Source: an uncultured Clostridia bacterium (lineage in GTDB: Bacteria; Bacillota; Clostridia; Peptostreptococcales; Anaerovoracaceae). From it: DNA of 37,060 nucleotides. Positions within the stretch are counted from its first letter, which is position 1, and every line of letters begins with the position of its first letter. Below are positions 1 to 8,024 of this stretch, piece by piece. Below the pieces are notes generated by a model. That model searched no databases. It was not told the DNA's origin and saw only the letters and a list, made by a program, of their open reading frames with translations. The stretch spans positions 1 through 37,060 of the forward strand of contig CALLHZ010000050.1 in the NCBI GenBank assembly GCA_938009115.1, given 5' to 3'. Made by a program: the position numbers and the translations under genes.

Positions 1-11
1 CCTTTAACACA

Positions 12-50
12 AAGACAAACCCAGTAATGCAACTGGGTTTGTCTTCAGTC
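12..50 (-). terminator. Terminator-like hairpin downstream of the diaminopropionate ammonia-lyase gene
   Basis: A perfect 14-bp inverted repeat (12-25 with 32-45) encloses a 6-base loop. Read on the minus strand, the stem is followed by a T-rich stretch (TTTGTGTT). It lies about 45 bases past the stop of the minus-strand lyase gene, so it is the probable end of that operon. On the plus strand no T tract follows the stem. Confidence 0.6.
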
Positions 51-52
51 TG

Positions 53-86
53 AACAGCGCCCCTTCGGGGGCGCTGTTTTGTGTTT
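53..86 (+). terminator. Intrinsic terminator of a gene left of the window
   Basis: An 11-bp GC-rich stem (53-63 with 68-78) is closed by a TTCG tetraloop and followed on the plus strand by TTTTGTGTTT. It is most likely the terminator of a plus-strand gene that ends before the window. With the hairpin at 12-45 it forms a back-to-back pair that separates convergent transcripts. Confidence 0.7.
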
Positions 87-89
87 GCA

Positions 90-1292
90 TCAGGATGGAT
101 AATAGCCGTCCCGGAGGATCCGGCGGTAGTTTTCTTTATCCGTGTCTCCTTCGGTAGATATGCAGAGGATCCTGGAATCTTTGTTGATTTGAAGCTTCTC
201 TCTTAGTGGCTTCAATGTGTCCTTTTCCATCAGCTCGACCAGAAGACCAGTTGTGACCGCGCCGGATTCTCCTGAGATCACCTGGGGATCGCCGGGCAGT
301 GGGCAGCCCAGGATACGCATGCCTTTCGCTGCGATGACATCAGGGACGGAAAAAAAGTGATCGCCGTGATCCCTCAGGATGTTCCATCCAATGGTACAGG
401 GCTCTCCGCAGGCCAGGCCTGCCATGATGGTGTCCAGCGCTCCGGCTACGGCGTGGATCTTTCCGTCGCCGGCCGCCGCCGTACGATAGATGCAGTCCGC
501 CTGATCGGGTTCGACGATCACGATCTGCGGCCGCTGGGTATTCTTGTAATAGTCTGCAAAAAATCCCGTCATAGCGCCCGCCATGGCGCCCACGCCGGCT
601 TGAAGGAAAATGTGTGTCGGCGCTTCGCCGTCAAGCTGCTCGATGATTTCATGCCCCATGGTGGTGTAGCCCTCCATGATCCATCCGGGGATGCTTTCAT
701 ATCCCGGCCAGGCTGTGTCCTGAACAAAGATCCAGCCGTTTTTTTTAGCAGCGGCGCTTGCGAATCGCACGGCATCGTCATAGTTGTACTCCGTGATGGA
801 GGCATCAGCGCCCAATACCCGGATGTTCTCGAGTCTTTCCCGGGCGCTGCCTTTGGGCATATACACGACACTCTTATGTCCGAGGATGTTGGCGGTCCAT
901 GCGATGCCCCGTCCGTGGTTGCCGTCGGTAGCAGTTACAAAGGTCAAGGTTCCCAGCCGGTCTATGGTTTCCGGTGCGGAAAGCATTTCATAGGACAGTT
1001 CGCCGATATCCTTGCCGAGGCGGTCTGCGATATATTTTCCGATGCAGTAGCTTCCGCCCAGCCCCTTGAAAGCGTTGAGGCCAAAACGGCGGCTTTCGTC
1101 CTTTACATGGATCCGGGCCACCCCAAGCTGTTCAGCAAGGGCGTCGAGTCTGAGCAATGGCGTTACGGTGTAGCCGGGGAATCCACGGTGGAACGCATTG
1201 ACTTTTTTTGCATTCGCCACGCCGAACTGCTCTACGGTGAATTGTTGAGCTTCTTTTCTTTCATAATGGACAGATTTGATTCGTTCGATCAT
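90..1292 (-). CDS. dpaL: Diaminopropionate ammonia-lyase (PLP-dependent)
   Basis: This 400-residue cytoplasmic enzyme of PLP fold type II splits 2,3-diaminopropionate into pyruvate and two ammonia. The sequence carries the PLP-lysine motif NAFKGLGGSYC with the lysine at residue 76, close to its position in the E. coli enzyme, and the late SGESGAVTTG loop. Length matches the family (about 400). The start is taken at the ATG at 1292, because an AGAGG ribosome site lies 6 bases upstream; a TTG at 1307 is in frame but lies upstream of that site. The gene is the second of an operon, 24 bases behind an M20 amidohydrolase. The same pairing (ygeX with ygeY) occurs in the E. coli yge cluster. The probable role is degradation of diaminopropionate freed from acyl or peptide conjugates. 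Identification is firm; the in vivo substrate source is inference. Confidence 0.93.
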   Translation of the reverse strand: MIERIKSVHYERKEAQQFTVEQFGVANAKKVNAFHRGFPGYTVTPLLRLDALAEQLGVARIHVKDESRRFGLNAFKGLGGSYCIGKYIADRLGKDIGELSYEMLSAPETIDRLGTLTFVTATDGNHGRGIAWTANILGHKSVVYMPKGSARERLENIRVLGADASITEYNYDDAVRFASAAAKKNGWIFVQDTAWPGYESIPGWIMEGYTTMGHEIIEQLDGEAPTHIFLQAGVGAMAGAMTGFFADYYKNTQRPQIVIVEPDQADCIYRTAAAGDGKIHAVAGALDTIMAGLACGEPCTIGWNILRDHGDHFFSVPDVIAAKGMRILGCPLPGDPQVISGESGAVTTGLLVELMEKDTLKPLREKLQINKDSRILCISTEGDTDKENYRRILRDGYYPS

Positions 1293-1316
1293 GTTATACC
1301 TCTTCAATGTTTGAGC

Positions 1317-2477
1317 CTATTGCGGCAGACGGAGCCGGACCAGTTCGGCAAAGAACGAGGCGCCGGTCAGCAGCACATCGTCGTTATAATCATACAAGGC
1401 ATTGTGCAGAGGGATATTATCCGTGGCAACAGGACTTTTCCCACTGCCCAGGAATACAAAGCAGCCGGGGATGTGCCTTAAAAAGGCGCCAAAATCCTCG
1501 GAGGCCATCCAAGGCTGGCAGCTGCTGTTGACATTTTCTTTTCCGACTACGCTGGCCGCCGCTTCAACAGCCACCTTGACACATTCTTCCCAGTTGACAG
1601 TTGGCGCGAATTCATGGGTATAGAGCCACTCGCATCCGGCGCCGTTCATGGTGCAGATGCTTTCGCAAATACTTTTCATCCGCCTTTCGATCAACTTCTG
1701 GATGGCCGGCGTGCAGCTCCGGGTGTCGCCAAGGATCTCCACATTGGAAGGAATGGCGTTGTGGACGCCGTCAGTGTGCAGCTCAGTGCAGGAGACCACC
1801 GCCTGCTCCAGCGGGCTGGCATTTCGTGATACGACGGTCTGGAGAGCCAGTATGATCTGGGATGCCGTCACCAGCGGATCGATGCTCAGGTGTGGGCTGG
1901 ATGCGTGAGCGCCTTTACCCTTGATGCGAATGGTAAAATTGTCTTCACTGGCCAGAATGCCGCCGACTCTGGTGTGGATGGTCCCCTCGGGGATCTCCGA
2001 AGCATTGTGAAGACCGTAGATCTCGTCCATGGGAAATTTGTCAAGAAGTCCGTCGTCGATCATAGCCTGGGCGCCTTTTCCCGGCTCCTCAGCAGGCTGG
2101 AAAATAAATCTGACGGTCCCGTTGAAATTCCTCCGTTCAGACAGCAGCCGGGCTGCGCCAAGCAGTGTGGCAACGTGACCGTCATGTCCGCAGGCGTGCA
2201 TTTTACCAGGATTGGCAGACGCATAAGGCAGTCCGGTTTTTTCTGTCATAGCGATGGCGTCCATGTCTGCGCGAAGACCTACCACAAAAGGGCCGTCTCC
2301 GGCTTTCAGTGTGGCGACCACACCGGTTCCGCCAATGCCCCGATGCACATCCAAACCCGTTTCTTCGAGCAATTGTGCCACAAAAGCGGAGGTATGTACT
2401 TCTTCGAAGGCAAGCTCCGGATCGTGATGGATGCGATGTCTCCATTCCTTCATTTGCTCCGCAAGATTTTTACGCAT
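1317..2477 (-). CDS. M20 family metallo-amidohydrolase (N-acyl amino acid / hippurate hydrolase type)
   Basis: A 386-residue cytoplasmic zinc amidohydrolase of the M20D group, which removes acyl groups from amino acids or small peptides. Visible metal-site motifs are MHACGHDGH (residues 93-101), PAEEPGKGA, GLHNASEIPEG and a C-terminal ASEDFG. Between the two catalytic halves lies the usual dimerisation domain. The ATG at 2477 is preceded by AGGAGG with 8-base spacing; the open frame continues upstream across the divergent regulator gene, but that extension has no ribosome site and is rejected. It is the first gene of an operon with diaminopropionate ammonia-lyase and is divergent from an AraC-type regulator, so it probably supplies the free amino acid for the lyase. 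The exact acyl group cannot be read from the sequence. Confidence 0.9.
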   Translation of the reverse strand: MRKNLAEQMKEWRHRIHHDPELAFEEVHTSAFVAQLLEETGLDVHRGIGGTGVVATLKAGDGPFVVGLRADMDAIAMTEKTGLPYASANPGKMHACGHDGHVATLLGAARLLSERRNFNGTVRFIFQPAEEPGKGAQAMIDDGLLDKFPMDEIYGLHNASEIPEGTIHTRVGGILASEDNFTIRIKGKGAHASSPHLSIDPLVTASQIILALQTVVSRNASPLEQAVVSCTELHTDGVHNAIPSNVEILGDTRSCTPAIQKLIERRMKSICESICTMNGAGCEWLYTHEFAPTVNWEECVKVAVEAAASVVGKENVNSSCQPWMASEDFGAFLRHIPGCFVFLGSGKSPVATDNIPLHNALYDYNDDVLLTGASFFAELVRLRLPQ

Positions 2478-2535
2478 CTCTGGCTCCTCCTGTTTCGGCG
2501 TGGGATCGCCGGGTATCAAAAATAAAAAACCACGA

Positions 2536-2541
2536 TTTATA
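2536..2541 (-). promoter_or_regulatory. Possible -10 element of the M20-dpaL operon
   Basis: On the minus strand TATAAA lies about 60 bases upstream of the amidohydrolase start. No convincing -35 is seen at 16-18 bases, which fits a promoter that needs an activator such as the divergent AraC-type protein. A small 5-bp hairpin (2496-2511) falls in the resulting leader. Confidence 0.3.
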
Positions 2542-2542
2542 C

Positions 2543-2573
2543 TTGTAACTTTATCGCGAGAGAATGCTATAAT
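2543..2573 (+). promoter_or_regulatory. Promoter of the AraC-type regulator gene
   Basis: TTGTAA (2543-2548) and a perfect TATAAT (2568-2573) are 19 bases apart, and TGC directly before the -10 gives an extended -10. The start of transcription would be near 2580, about 40 bases before the ATG. The element sits inside the divergent intergenic region that also serves the amidohydrolase operon. Confidence 0.6.
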
Positions 2574-2618
2574 ATACGAGATAATTGCAGTAATATTATA
2601 AATATATTGAGGTATCTG

Positions 2619-3572
2619 ATGCCCGAAAAGAAACTGAGGATCGACTCCGAAAAGAGAGAGCTTCCCATCCATATTCATCCGGGGTTTCCCATCGGTATCG
2701 TCACGAGCCGATTTTCTCCGGACTCCTACGATTTTGTCAGCTGGCACTGGCACGAGGAGATCCAGTACAACGTAGTGCTGCGGGGATCCTTCTGTTTTCG
2801 GGTGGCAGGGAATGAGTATAACGTTGAGGAAGGGGACGGCCTGTTTATCAATACTGAAAATATTCACATGGCGGAAGCCACGACACCGGACTCTGAATAT
2901 CTTTTTGTGTATTTCCATCCCAGTCTTCTGTCGGACCGGAAGGACAGCTATTTGTACAAGACCTATATTTCCTCCCTGCTGGCCGATGAGTCCAGCGGTT
3001 CTTTGCCCCTGCGCAAAATCAACGACGGCGACCGGAAGGTGCTCGACGGCGTCTTGCAGCTGCAATCGATTTACGACAGGGGAGAGCAGGGCTATGAGCT
3101 GGACATTTTGTCCCGGCTGATCCTGCTGTGGAAGCATACGTTGTCTTGCGCAGAGGAAAAGGGCATGGCCTCCGGCAGCAGCGACGCCCTTGCCAATGAG
3201 CGGCTGAAAAAGATTTTTTCATACATCAGCCTCCATTATGGGGATTCGGTGACGCTGGAAGACCTTTCGGGGGTGGTCGGGTTGAGCCGCAGCGAATGCA
3301 GTCGCTTCTTCAAGTTTTATACCGGACAGAATTTGTTTCGGTACCTGAGCTGGTACCGGGTGAACAAGAGTGTGGAGCTGCTGATCAGCACGGACAAAAG
3401 CATCGCAGAGATCGCTTACGAAGTGGGCTTCAACAGCCAGAGCTATTACACGAAATGCTTTACGGCACTCAAAAAGAAAACCCCGAACAGTGTCCGGGGT
3501 GAATTCAGAAACAGGGAAGCCGCAGCGCGGTATATGGAAATGATGGATGTCCACGCAGGAGTTGTTCTTTAA
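2619..3572 (+). CDS. AraC family transcriptional regulator with cupin sensor domain
   Basis: 317 residues. The N-terminal half is a cupin-type sensor (HWHEEIQYN, then EEGDGLFINTENIHMAE). The C-terminal 100 residues hold two helix-turn-helix units: one around SVTLEDLSGVVGLSRSECSRFF, and the family signature around SIAEIAYEVGFNSQSYYTKCF. The ATG at 2619 has GAGG 6 bases upstream; an in-frame TTG at 2607 overlaps that site and is not preferred. It is divergent from the M20-dpaL operon and probably controls it, while its 3' end overlaps the stop of the acetamidase gene by 4 bases. The ligand is unknown; an amino acid derivative would fit the context. Confidence 0.9.
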   Translation: MPEKKLRIDSEKRELPIHIHPGFPIGIVTSRFSPDSYDFVSWHWHEEIQYNVVLRGSFCFRVAGNEYNVEEGDGLFINTENIHMAEATTPDSEYLFVYFHPSLLSDRKDSYLYKTYISSLLADESSGSLPLRKINDGDRKVLDGVLQLQSIYDRGEQGYELDILSRLILLWKHTLSCAEEKGMASGSSDALANERLKKIFSYISLHYGDSVTLEDLSGVVGLSRSECSRFFKFYTGQNLFRYLSWYRVNKSVELLISTDKSIAEIAYEVGFNSQSYYTKCFTALKKKTPNSVRGEFRNREAAARYMEMMDVHAGVVL

Positions 3573-4480
3573 GGCAATTCCACGCCGTAGGCGTCCAGAA
3601 TACTCTTGTCCAGCTCCATCCTGACTGTCTTGAGGGGATTGACGATCTGGTTGATGATCAGGTCGCCCTTTAAACTGAGGAGCTTTCCTCCATCGTATTC
3701 GCCCAGATCGGTGTTGTCGATCAAGTAGTCCAGCATGCAGTTTGCGGCTTTTTTTGCTGCGGACATCAGGTCGTTTTCACTTTGGATCGTGCAGATCCTG
3801 GCCGGACAGGGCCCCGGCGCGGTGATCACGCAAGGTGTGGGCAATTTATGGTTCTTTATAATAGAAACCCGGACTGTCACCTCGCCTGCGGATTCCAGCC
3901 CGCAGATCATAGACTCTCCGTCTCCCATCAGCGCGTGGAGATCGCCCATGGAAAGGAGCGCGCCTTCCACATTCACCGGCAAGTAAACGGTAGAACCCTT
4001 GACGATGCGGGTACAATCCATGTTGCCGCCGTGATCCCCCGGAATTACAGTTGAAATGCCTTCGCCTTCCGGCGCCGTGCCGATCACGCCGATCATGGTA
4101 TTGATGGGGAACGCGAGCTTGTGGTTGAATTGGACGGTGTCTCCCGATACATCAAATTCGCGGACGACCCGTTCTGTAATGCGCTGATAAAAAGCGCCGC
4201 CTTCCACGGATTGGCGCATATATCCCTTTCCCTTGAGCCGGATGTCCATAATCTCGATCTTCAGGATATCACCTTTTGCGGCACCTTGGATAAAAAGCGG
4301 TCCTGTGGCGGGATTCTCAATAGCGTTCTCAGGCTCAAATTCCGTGCCGTCGGCAGCCAGCCGGTCGTCGTAGCAGTTGCGGGTCTCAAACCAGACCGTG
4401 TCGCCGCTCTGGCAATAGGCGGCCGGCACATCCTCGGACGCATGGGCGCCGGTCACGTAATCTCTGGTAATACGTATCAT
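3569..4480 (-). CDS. Acetamidase/formamidase family protein
   Basis: 303 residues, the usual length of the FmdA/AmdA family, which hydrolyses short aliphatic amides to ammonia and the acid. Visible landmarks are the beta-sandwich motif GPLFIQGAAKGDILKIEI, the conserved HGGNMDC and the metal-site segment GDLHALMGDGE. The ATG at 4480 follows AGGAGG with 5-base spacing; the longer open frame running back into mgtE is rejected. It starts 52 bases after the mgtE stop on the same strand with no terminator between, so cotranscription with mgtE is possible though functionally unexplained. Its stop overlaps the convergent regulator gene. Substrate is uncertain: formamide, acetamide or another small amide. 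Confidence 0.88.
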   Translation of the reverse strand: MIRITRDYVTGAHASEDVPAAYCQSGDTVWFETRNCYDDRLAADGTEFEPENAIENPATGPLFIQGAAKGDILKIEIMDIRLKGKGYMRQSVEGGAFYQRITERVVREFDVSGDTVQFNHKLAFPINTMIGVIGTAPEGEGISTVIPGDHGGNMDCTRIVKGSTVYLPVNVEGALLSMGDLHALMGDGESMICGLESAGEVTVRVSIIKNHKLPTPCVITAPGPCPARICTIQSENDLMSAAKKAANCMLDYLIDNTDLGEYDGGKLLSLKGDLIINQIVNPLKTVRMELDKSILDAYGVELP

Positions 4481-4532
4481 GGGAACCTCCTTTGCGGAAG
4501 CGCCCGGACAATCCGGACGATCCTTCAATGTT

Positions 4533-5900
4533 CTATATACCCAGCAGGGTCGTTGCGATGGAAAAATAAATGAGCAGGGACATGGCATCCACGATGGTCG
4601 ATATAAAAGGGCTGGCCATGACCGCAGGGTCCAGACCGGTACGGCTTGCAAGCATGGGCAGGCTGCAGCCCACAAGCTTGGCCACCAGAACAGTACCCAC
4701 CAGGGTAATGCTCACCACAGCGGCGACCTCTGTGGTCACGCGGTCGAAATAGATCAGCTTCAGGAAGTTGACGGCGGAAAGGGTGACGCCGCACATGACG
4801 GCCACCCGCACTTCTTTCCATACGACTTTGACGAGATCCTCAAATTCAATGTCTCCCAAAGACAATCCGCGGATGATCGTGACGCAGGCCTGGTTGCCGG
4901 AGTTTCCGCCGGTGCCCATGAGCATGGGAATGAATGCCGTCAGGACCACCTGGGCGGCCAGAGCGCTTTCGAAACGGGTGATGATGATGCTGGTGAAGGT
5001 GGCTGATACCATCATGAGCATCAGCCAGGGGATGCGCTGCTTCCAGGTGTCCCAGACGCCGGTTTTCAGGTAGGCTCGGTCTGAAGGCAGAATAGCCGCC
5101 ATTCTTTCCATGTCCTCTGTGGCCTCTTCCTGCATGACTTCCAGGGCGTCGTCGACGGTAATGATACCCACCAGCCGGTTTTCCGCGTCTACCACAGGCA
5201 GGGCGGTAAACTCGTACTTGTAGAACATCCGGGCGACCTCTTCCTGGTCGTCGGTGGTCTGAACGGAAATCACATTGGTCTCCATCAGATCGGCGACCAT
5301 GTCGCTTTCCTCAGCCAAAAGCAATTCCTTGACCGTGACCAGACCCACCAACTTGCGGTGATCCACCACATAGCAGATGTAGATAGTCTCTTTGTCCACG
5401 CCGGTCTTGCGAATATGGTCGAAGGATTCCTTGACGGTGAAGTCCGGCTTCAGATCCACATATTCGATGGTCATGATGCTGCCGGCGGAATCCTCCGGAT
5501 AGTTCAGGATCTGATTGATGTTCTTCCGGGTGGCGGCATCCACGTTTTTCAGGATACGCTTCACGACGTTGGCCGGCATCTCCTCGATGATGTCCACCGT
5601 GTCGTCCAGAAACACATCGGCCAGCACCTCTTTCAGCTCTGTGTCGGAAAATGCGGCGATCAGGGATTCCTGGAGATCGGTCTCCATATCGACGAAGGTA
5701 TCGGCAGCCAGCTGCTTGGGGAGGATCCGGAAAATCAGCAGCAGCTCTTCGGGGTTGATGGCTCCGTCGTCCAGGAGCTCCTCCATGGCTTCCGCGATGT
5801 CTGCGGAATTCAGCGTGTCCAAATAATGCTGCAGGCTGATGAATCGTTTGGAATGAAGGTACTCCAGTATTTCTTGCATGATCAGTTCCATTTCGTCCAT
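4533..5900 (-). CDS. mgtE: Magnesium transporter MgtE
   Basis: 455 residues with the standard MgtE order: an N-terminal superhelical cytoplasmic domain (about 1-130), two CBS domains (about 135-255) that sense Mg2+, a plug helix, and a C-terminal channel domain with five membrane helices. Channel signatures are GTGGNSGNQA and, later, an SPF..TIVDAMSLLIYF helix containing the conserved Asp. It is a homodimeric inner-membrane Mg2+ channel gated by intracellular Mg2+. The ATG at 5900 follows AGGAGG with 6-base spacing. It has a good sigma-70 promoter just upstream, with a leader of only about 36 bases, too short for an M-box riboswitch. Confidence 0.95.
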   Translation of the reverse strand: MDEMELIMQEILEYLHSKRFISLQHYLDTLNSADIAEAMEELLDDGAINPEELLLIFRILPKQLAADTFVDMETDLQESLIAAFSDTELKEVLADVFLDDTVDIIEEMPANVVKRILKNVDAATRKNINQILNYPEDSAGSIMTIEYVDLKPDFTVKESFDHIRKTGVDKETIYICYVVDHRKLVGLVTVKELLLAEESDMVADLMETNVISVQTTDDQEEVARMFYKYEFTALPVVDAENRLVGIITVDDALEVMQEEATEDMERMAAILPSDRAYLKTGVWDTWKQRIPWLMLMMVSATFTSIIITRFESALAAQVVLTAFIPMLMGTGGNSGNQACVTIIRGLSLGDIEFEDLVKVVWKEVRVAVMCGVTLSAVNFLKLIYFDRVTTEVAAVVSITLVGTVLVAKLVGCSLPMLASRTGLDPAVMASPFISTIVDAMSLLIYFSIATTLLGI

Positions 5901-5942
5901 GTCGTACCTCCTTTCCTCGTCGGGAAGAGCCCCGCACGCACT

Positions 5943-5971
5943 ATCTTATTCTTTGCCCCCGACGCCGTCAA
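5943..5971 (-). promoter_or_regulatory. Promoter of mgtE
   Basis: On the minus strand TTGACG (5966-5971), a 17-base spacer and TAAGAT (5943-5948) form a near-consensus sigma-70 promoter. Transcription would start near 5936, giving a short, unstructured leader before the mgtE ATG at 5900. Confidence 0.7.
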
Positions 5972-6021
5972 GAATTTGTGTTAAAATGGAAGCGTAAGAT
6001 ATGAAAGACAGGAGAATATCC

Positions 6022-6468
6022 ATGAGAAAACCAAAACTGCTGATCAGCAGCTGCCTGTTGGGCCTTCCGGCACGCTACAACGGAGAGCGCCAGACGCATC
6101 CCATGATCGATGCTCTGGTAGAAAAATATGAGCTCATCGCCATCTGTCCGGAAACCCTTGGCGGATTGGAGGTGCCAAGGCCCCCGGCGGAAATCGTCGG
6201 GAAGCGGGTCATCAACAAAGAAGGCCGGGATGTGACGTACGAATACGAGGAAGGCGCCCGGCGGGCCCTTGATATCGCCAAGGGCTTATCCGTCAGGATC
6301 GCCGTGCTCAAGGAGCGGAGCCCCTCCTGCGGCCATGGATGGATCCATGACGGCACCTTTACCGACGGGATGGTGGCGGGCGACGGGGTTTGCGCCGGTT
6401 TGTTTCTGAAAAACGGCATCCGGGTGATCGGGGAGACGGAAATCACCGCGCTGCTTGACGAAGAATAA
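6022..6468 (+). CDS. DUF523 family protein
   Basis: 148 residues, the full length of the DUF523 family of small cytoplasmic proteins of unknown function. Conserved cysteine motifs are visible: SSCLLGLPARYNG near the N-terminus, CPETLGGLEVPRPPAEI in the middle and ERSPSCG after residue 100. The cysteines suggest a metal or Fe-S role, but that is inference. The ATG at 6022 has AGGAGA 6 bases upstream; an in-frame ATG at 6001 lacks a ribosome site. It is a single-gene unit, divergent from mgtE. A TAAAAT at 5982-5987 may be its -10, but no good -35 is seen. Its stop lies 10 bases from the convergent pilin gene. Confidence 0.85.
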   Translation: MRKPKLLISSCLLGLPARYNGERQTHPMIDALVEKYELIAICPETLGGLEVPRPPAEIVGKRVINKEGRDVTYEYEEGARRALDIAKGLSVRIAVLKERSPSCGHGWIHDGTFTDGMVAGDGVCAGLFLKNGIRVIGETEITALLDEE

Positions 6469-6478
6469 ACGAAAGCGC

Positions 6479-7042
6479 TTACTCGTTGACCGTGCGCACG
6501 GACAGCACCAGCGTAGAAAGCACCTGATCTTCTTCAGCGAAGCCGGTGGTGCCGGCGGGCTGGTATACGGTGATCTCAAAAGCAAAGACTTCTCCGTCAT
6601 AGGTGATGTCGCTGAGCGAGGCAGACAAACCTCCTGTGTAGACGGCATCGTTCACCAGTGGGTAGTACGTTGAGACAGGATCGCCGCCGCCGGGCGGCAC
6701 GCTGGTAGAGACCATTTCGATCTTCCCTTCGTGAGCTGTGGGTTTCACACCCACGCCGTAAATCGCGCTGGTGTAAGTCGCCAGCGTCAGACCGTCGCTG
6801 CTTTGGAGCTTGATGTCCCGGGCATAGCGAAGCTCGTCCGTCAGGCTTTGGGACAATGTGGACAGCAGGACCGCGGACTCTGATACTGCCGTCATCTCTC
6901 GATAGGCGTTCAGCGTCGCCGGGATACCGGCGGAGAGCGCTGCGGTGATCAGCAGCATCACGACGACAGCTGCCAGCAGCTCGATCAAGGTAAAACCGCC
7001 CTGCGCGTGGTTTTTCTTTTTTTTACGATCGAAACACTTCAT
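6479..7042 (-). CDS. Minor pilin / pseudopilin (GspJ-like) with class III prepilin signal
   Basis: 187 residues. The N-terminus carries a short basic leader and the cleavage motif GG|FTLIELLAAVVV with Glu at position +5 (residue 21), followed by one hydrophobic helix of about 20 residues and a globular domain with no recognised fold signature. It should be cleaved and methylated by the prepilin peptidase encoded at 17649. It is the last gene of the minor-pilin arm; its ATG overlaps the preceding stop (TAATG), so translation is coupled, and GGAGGG lies 7 bases upstream. By order and length it resembles the J position in type II secretion and T4P tip complexes; that assignment is inference. Confidence 0.85.
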   Translation of the reverse strand: MKCFDRKKKKNHAQGGFTLIELLAAVVVMLLITAALSAGIPATLNAYREMTAVSESAVLLSTLSQSLTDELRYARDIKLQSSDGLTLATYTSAIYGVGVKPTAHEGKIEMVSTSVPPGGGDPVSTYYPLVNDAVYTGGLSASLSDITYDGEVFAFEITVYQPAGTTGFAEEDQVLSTLVLSVRTVNE

Positions 7043-7341
7043 TACGGAGCCCTCCAGTATGCGTGGATCGTCTCTTCGCCGAGATCGCCGCTGTAGCGGA
7101 CATTGATGGAGACACCGTTCATGAGCACCGTGGAAGTCCCTTCCTGCGTCCGGGCCTCGGCGGCTGTCGTTGCCGAAGAATACCGGGAAAAGGCCTCTGC
7201 AGCCTGTCTGTTGATACCACCGGCCGAGCGGATATACATGACGAGGATCGTCGAAGTGACTGCGACGATCAGGATCGCCACCAGCGTCTCCATAAGGCTT
7301 TCTCCCCGGGACGATGCAAATTTATGAAAGCAGCCGGTCAT
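7042..7341 (-). CDS. Small minor pilin / pseudopilin (GspI-like)
   Basis: 99 residues. The leader ends in RG|ESLMETLVAILIVAV, where the processing Gly is followed by Glu at +1 and again Glu at +5. This is an unusual but acceptable prepilin motif, and a hydrophobic helix follows. The mature protein would be under 90 residues, in the size range of the small I-type pseudopilins. The ATG at 7341 is one base past the stop of the upstream gene, with GGGAG about 9 bases away; a longer frame from 7431 overlaps that gene and has no ribosome site. Tight coupling on both sides shows it belongs to the four-gene minor-pilin set. Confidence 0.75.
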   Translation of the reverse strand: MTGCFHKFASSRGESLMETLVAILIVAVTSTILVMYIRSAGGINRQAAEAFSRYSSATTAAEARTQEGTSTVLMNGVSINVRYSGDLGEETIHAYWRAP

Positions 7342-7342
7342 A

Positions 7343-7993
7343 TCAGTTTTCTCCCTTCGAAATAACGGAGGCGCCGAAGGTGACAGTCGTTGTGACGCGC
7401 ACCAGTTCCCGGGTGCAAAGCGCATATTCACCCGAACCGGGTGGTGATTCGAACTCGTGCACGGACAGATCGGTCTCCTGCTGCGTTTCCGTATCGCCCG
7501 CCATGGTAAGCGTCAAGGCGTAAGGCATTTCGCCGCCCCTGGTCAGAACGAATTTAAGAACGTGATCGGTGTTCATGCTGACGCGTACAGTCACGTCCTC
7601 CAGCCCGAGATCTGTTGCCTGGATCACAAAGGCTTCCTCCGCTGAAGGATCGTCGTAAAGCGGCTCCAGCTTATCGGCCAGGGCATTGGCCGGCGGCGTC
7701 AGACTCCTTTGCGGGCTTGTTTCAAAGACATCACAGGGCTGATCGTGATCGATCGTCACAACTTCTTCCACGAAGAATGTACCCGCCATTTCGCTGCGGA
7801 TCAGCTCTGCCGCCGAAAAAACAGTCATATAAGCCTGCTCTTCGTTCCGAAGGTTCCTGGTCTGGCCGATGGCTGCCGATCCGGCGGAGATGATGATGCC
7901 GCCCACGGTGATGCACAGCAACAGATAACCCAGCGCCATGACGATGGTGGCGCCTCTTTCTTGATGCAGTTTTGAAGCAGTGTTTCGTTTCAT
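7343..7993 (-). CDS. PilX/GspK-like pilus assembly protein lacking Glu5
   Basis: 216 residues. The N-terminus has a basic leader, then RG|ATIVMALGYLLLCITV and a hydrophobic helix. The residue at +5 after the Gly is Met instead of Glu. Loss of Glu5 is characteristic of GspK, which sits at the very tip of type II pseudopili; PilX-type proteins also have an N-terminus of this style. The rest (Thr/Glu-rich, no cysteine cluster) is not recognisable to me. The ATG at 7993 has GGAG 6 bases upstream. It lies 31 bases behind the giant prepilin gene and 1 base before the next minor pilin, so it is probably a member of the same tip complex. Confidence 0.72.
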   Translation of the reverse strand: MKRNTASKLHQERGATIVMALGYLLLCITVGGIIISAGSAAIGQTRNLRNEEQAYMTVFSAAELIRSEMAGTFFVEEVVTIDHDQPCDVFETSPQRSLTPPANALADKLEPLYDDPSAEEAFVIQATDLGLEDVTVRVSMNTDHVLKFVLTRGGEMPYALTLTMAGDTETQQETDLSVHEFESPPGSGEYALCTRELVRVTTTVTFGASVISKGEN

Positions 7994-8024
7994 TCTGTTC
8001 TCCGAAATGAATATCCCGGGACCG

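Noticed and set aside
2478..3137. N-terminal extension of the M20 amidohydrolase into the AraC gene.
   Set aside because: The AraC protein is clearly real there; AGGAGG and ATG at 2477 give the normal family start.
3569..3572. Overlapping stop codons of the AraC and acetamidase genes as a sign of a broken gene.
   Set aside because: Both proteins have full family length and intact C-termini; the overlap is simply compact convergent packing.
5901..6000. Mg2+ M-box riboswitch upstream of mgtE.
   Set aside because: The promoter lies only about 36 bases before the ATG; there is no room for an M-box and no matching structure.
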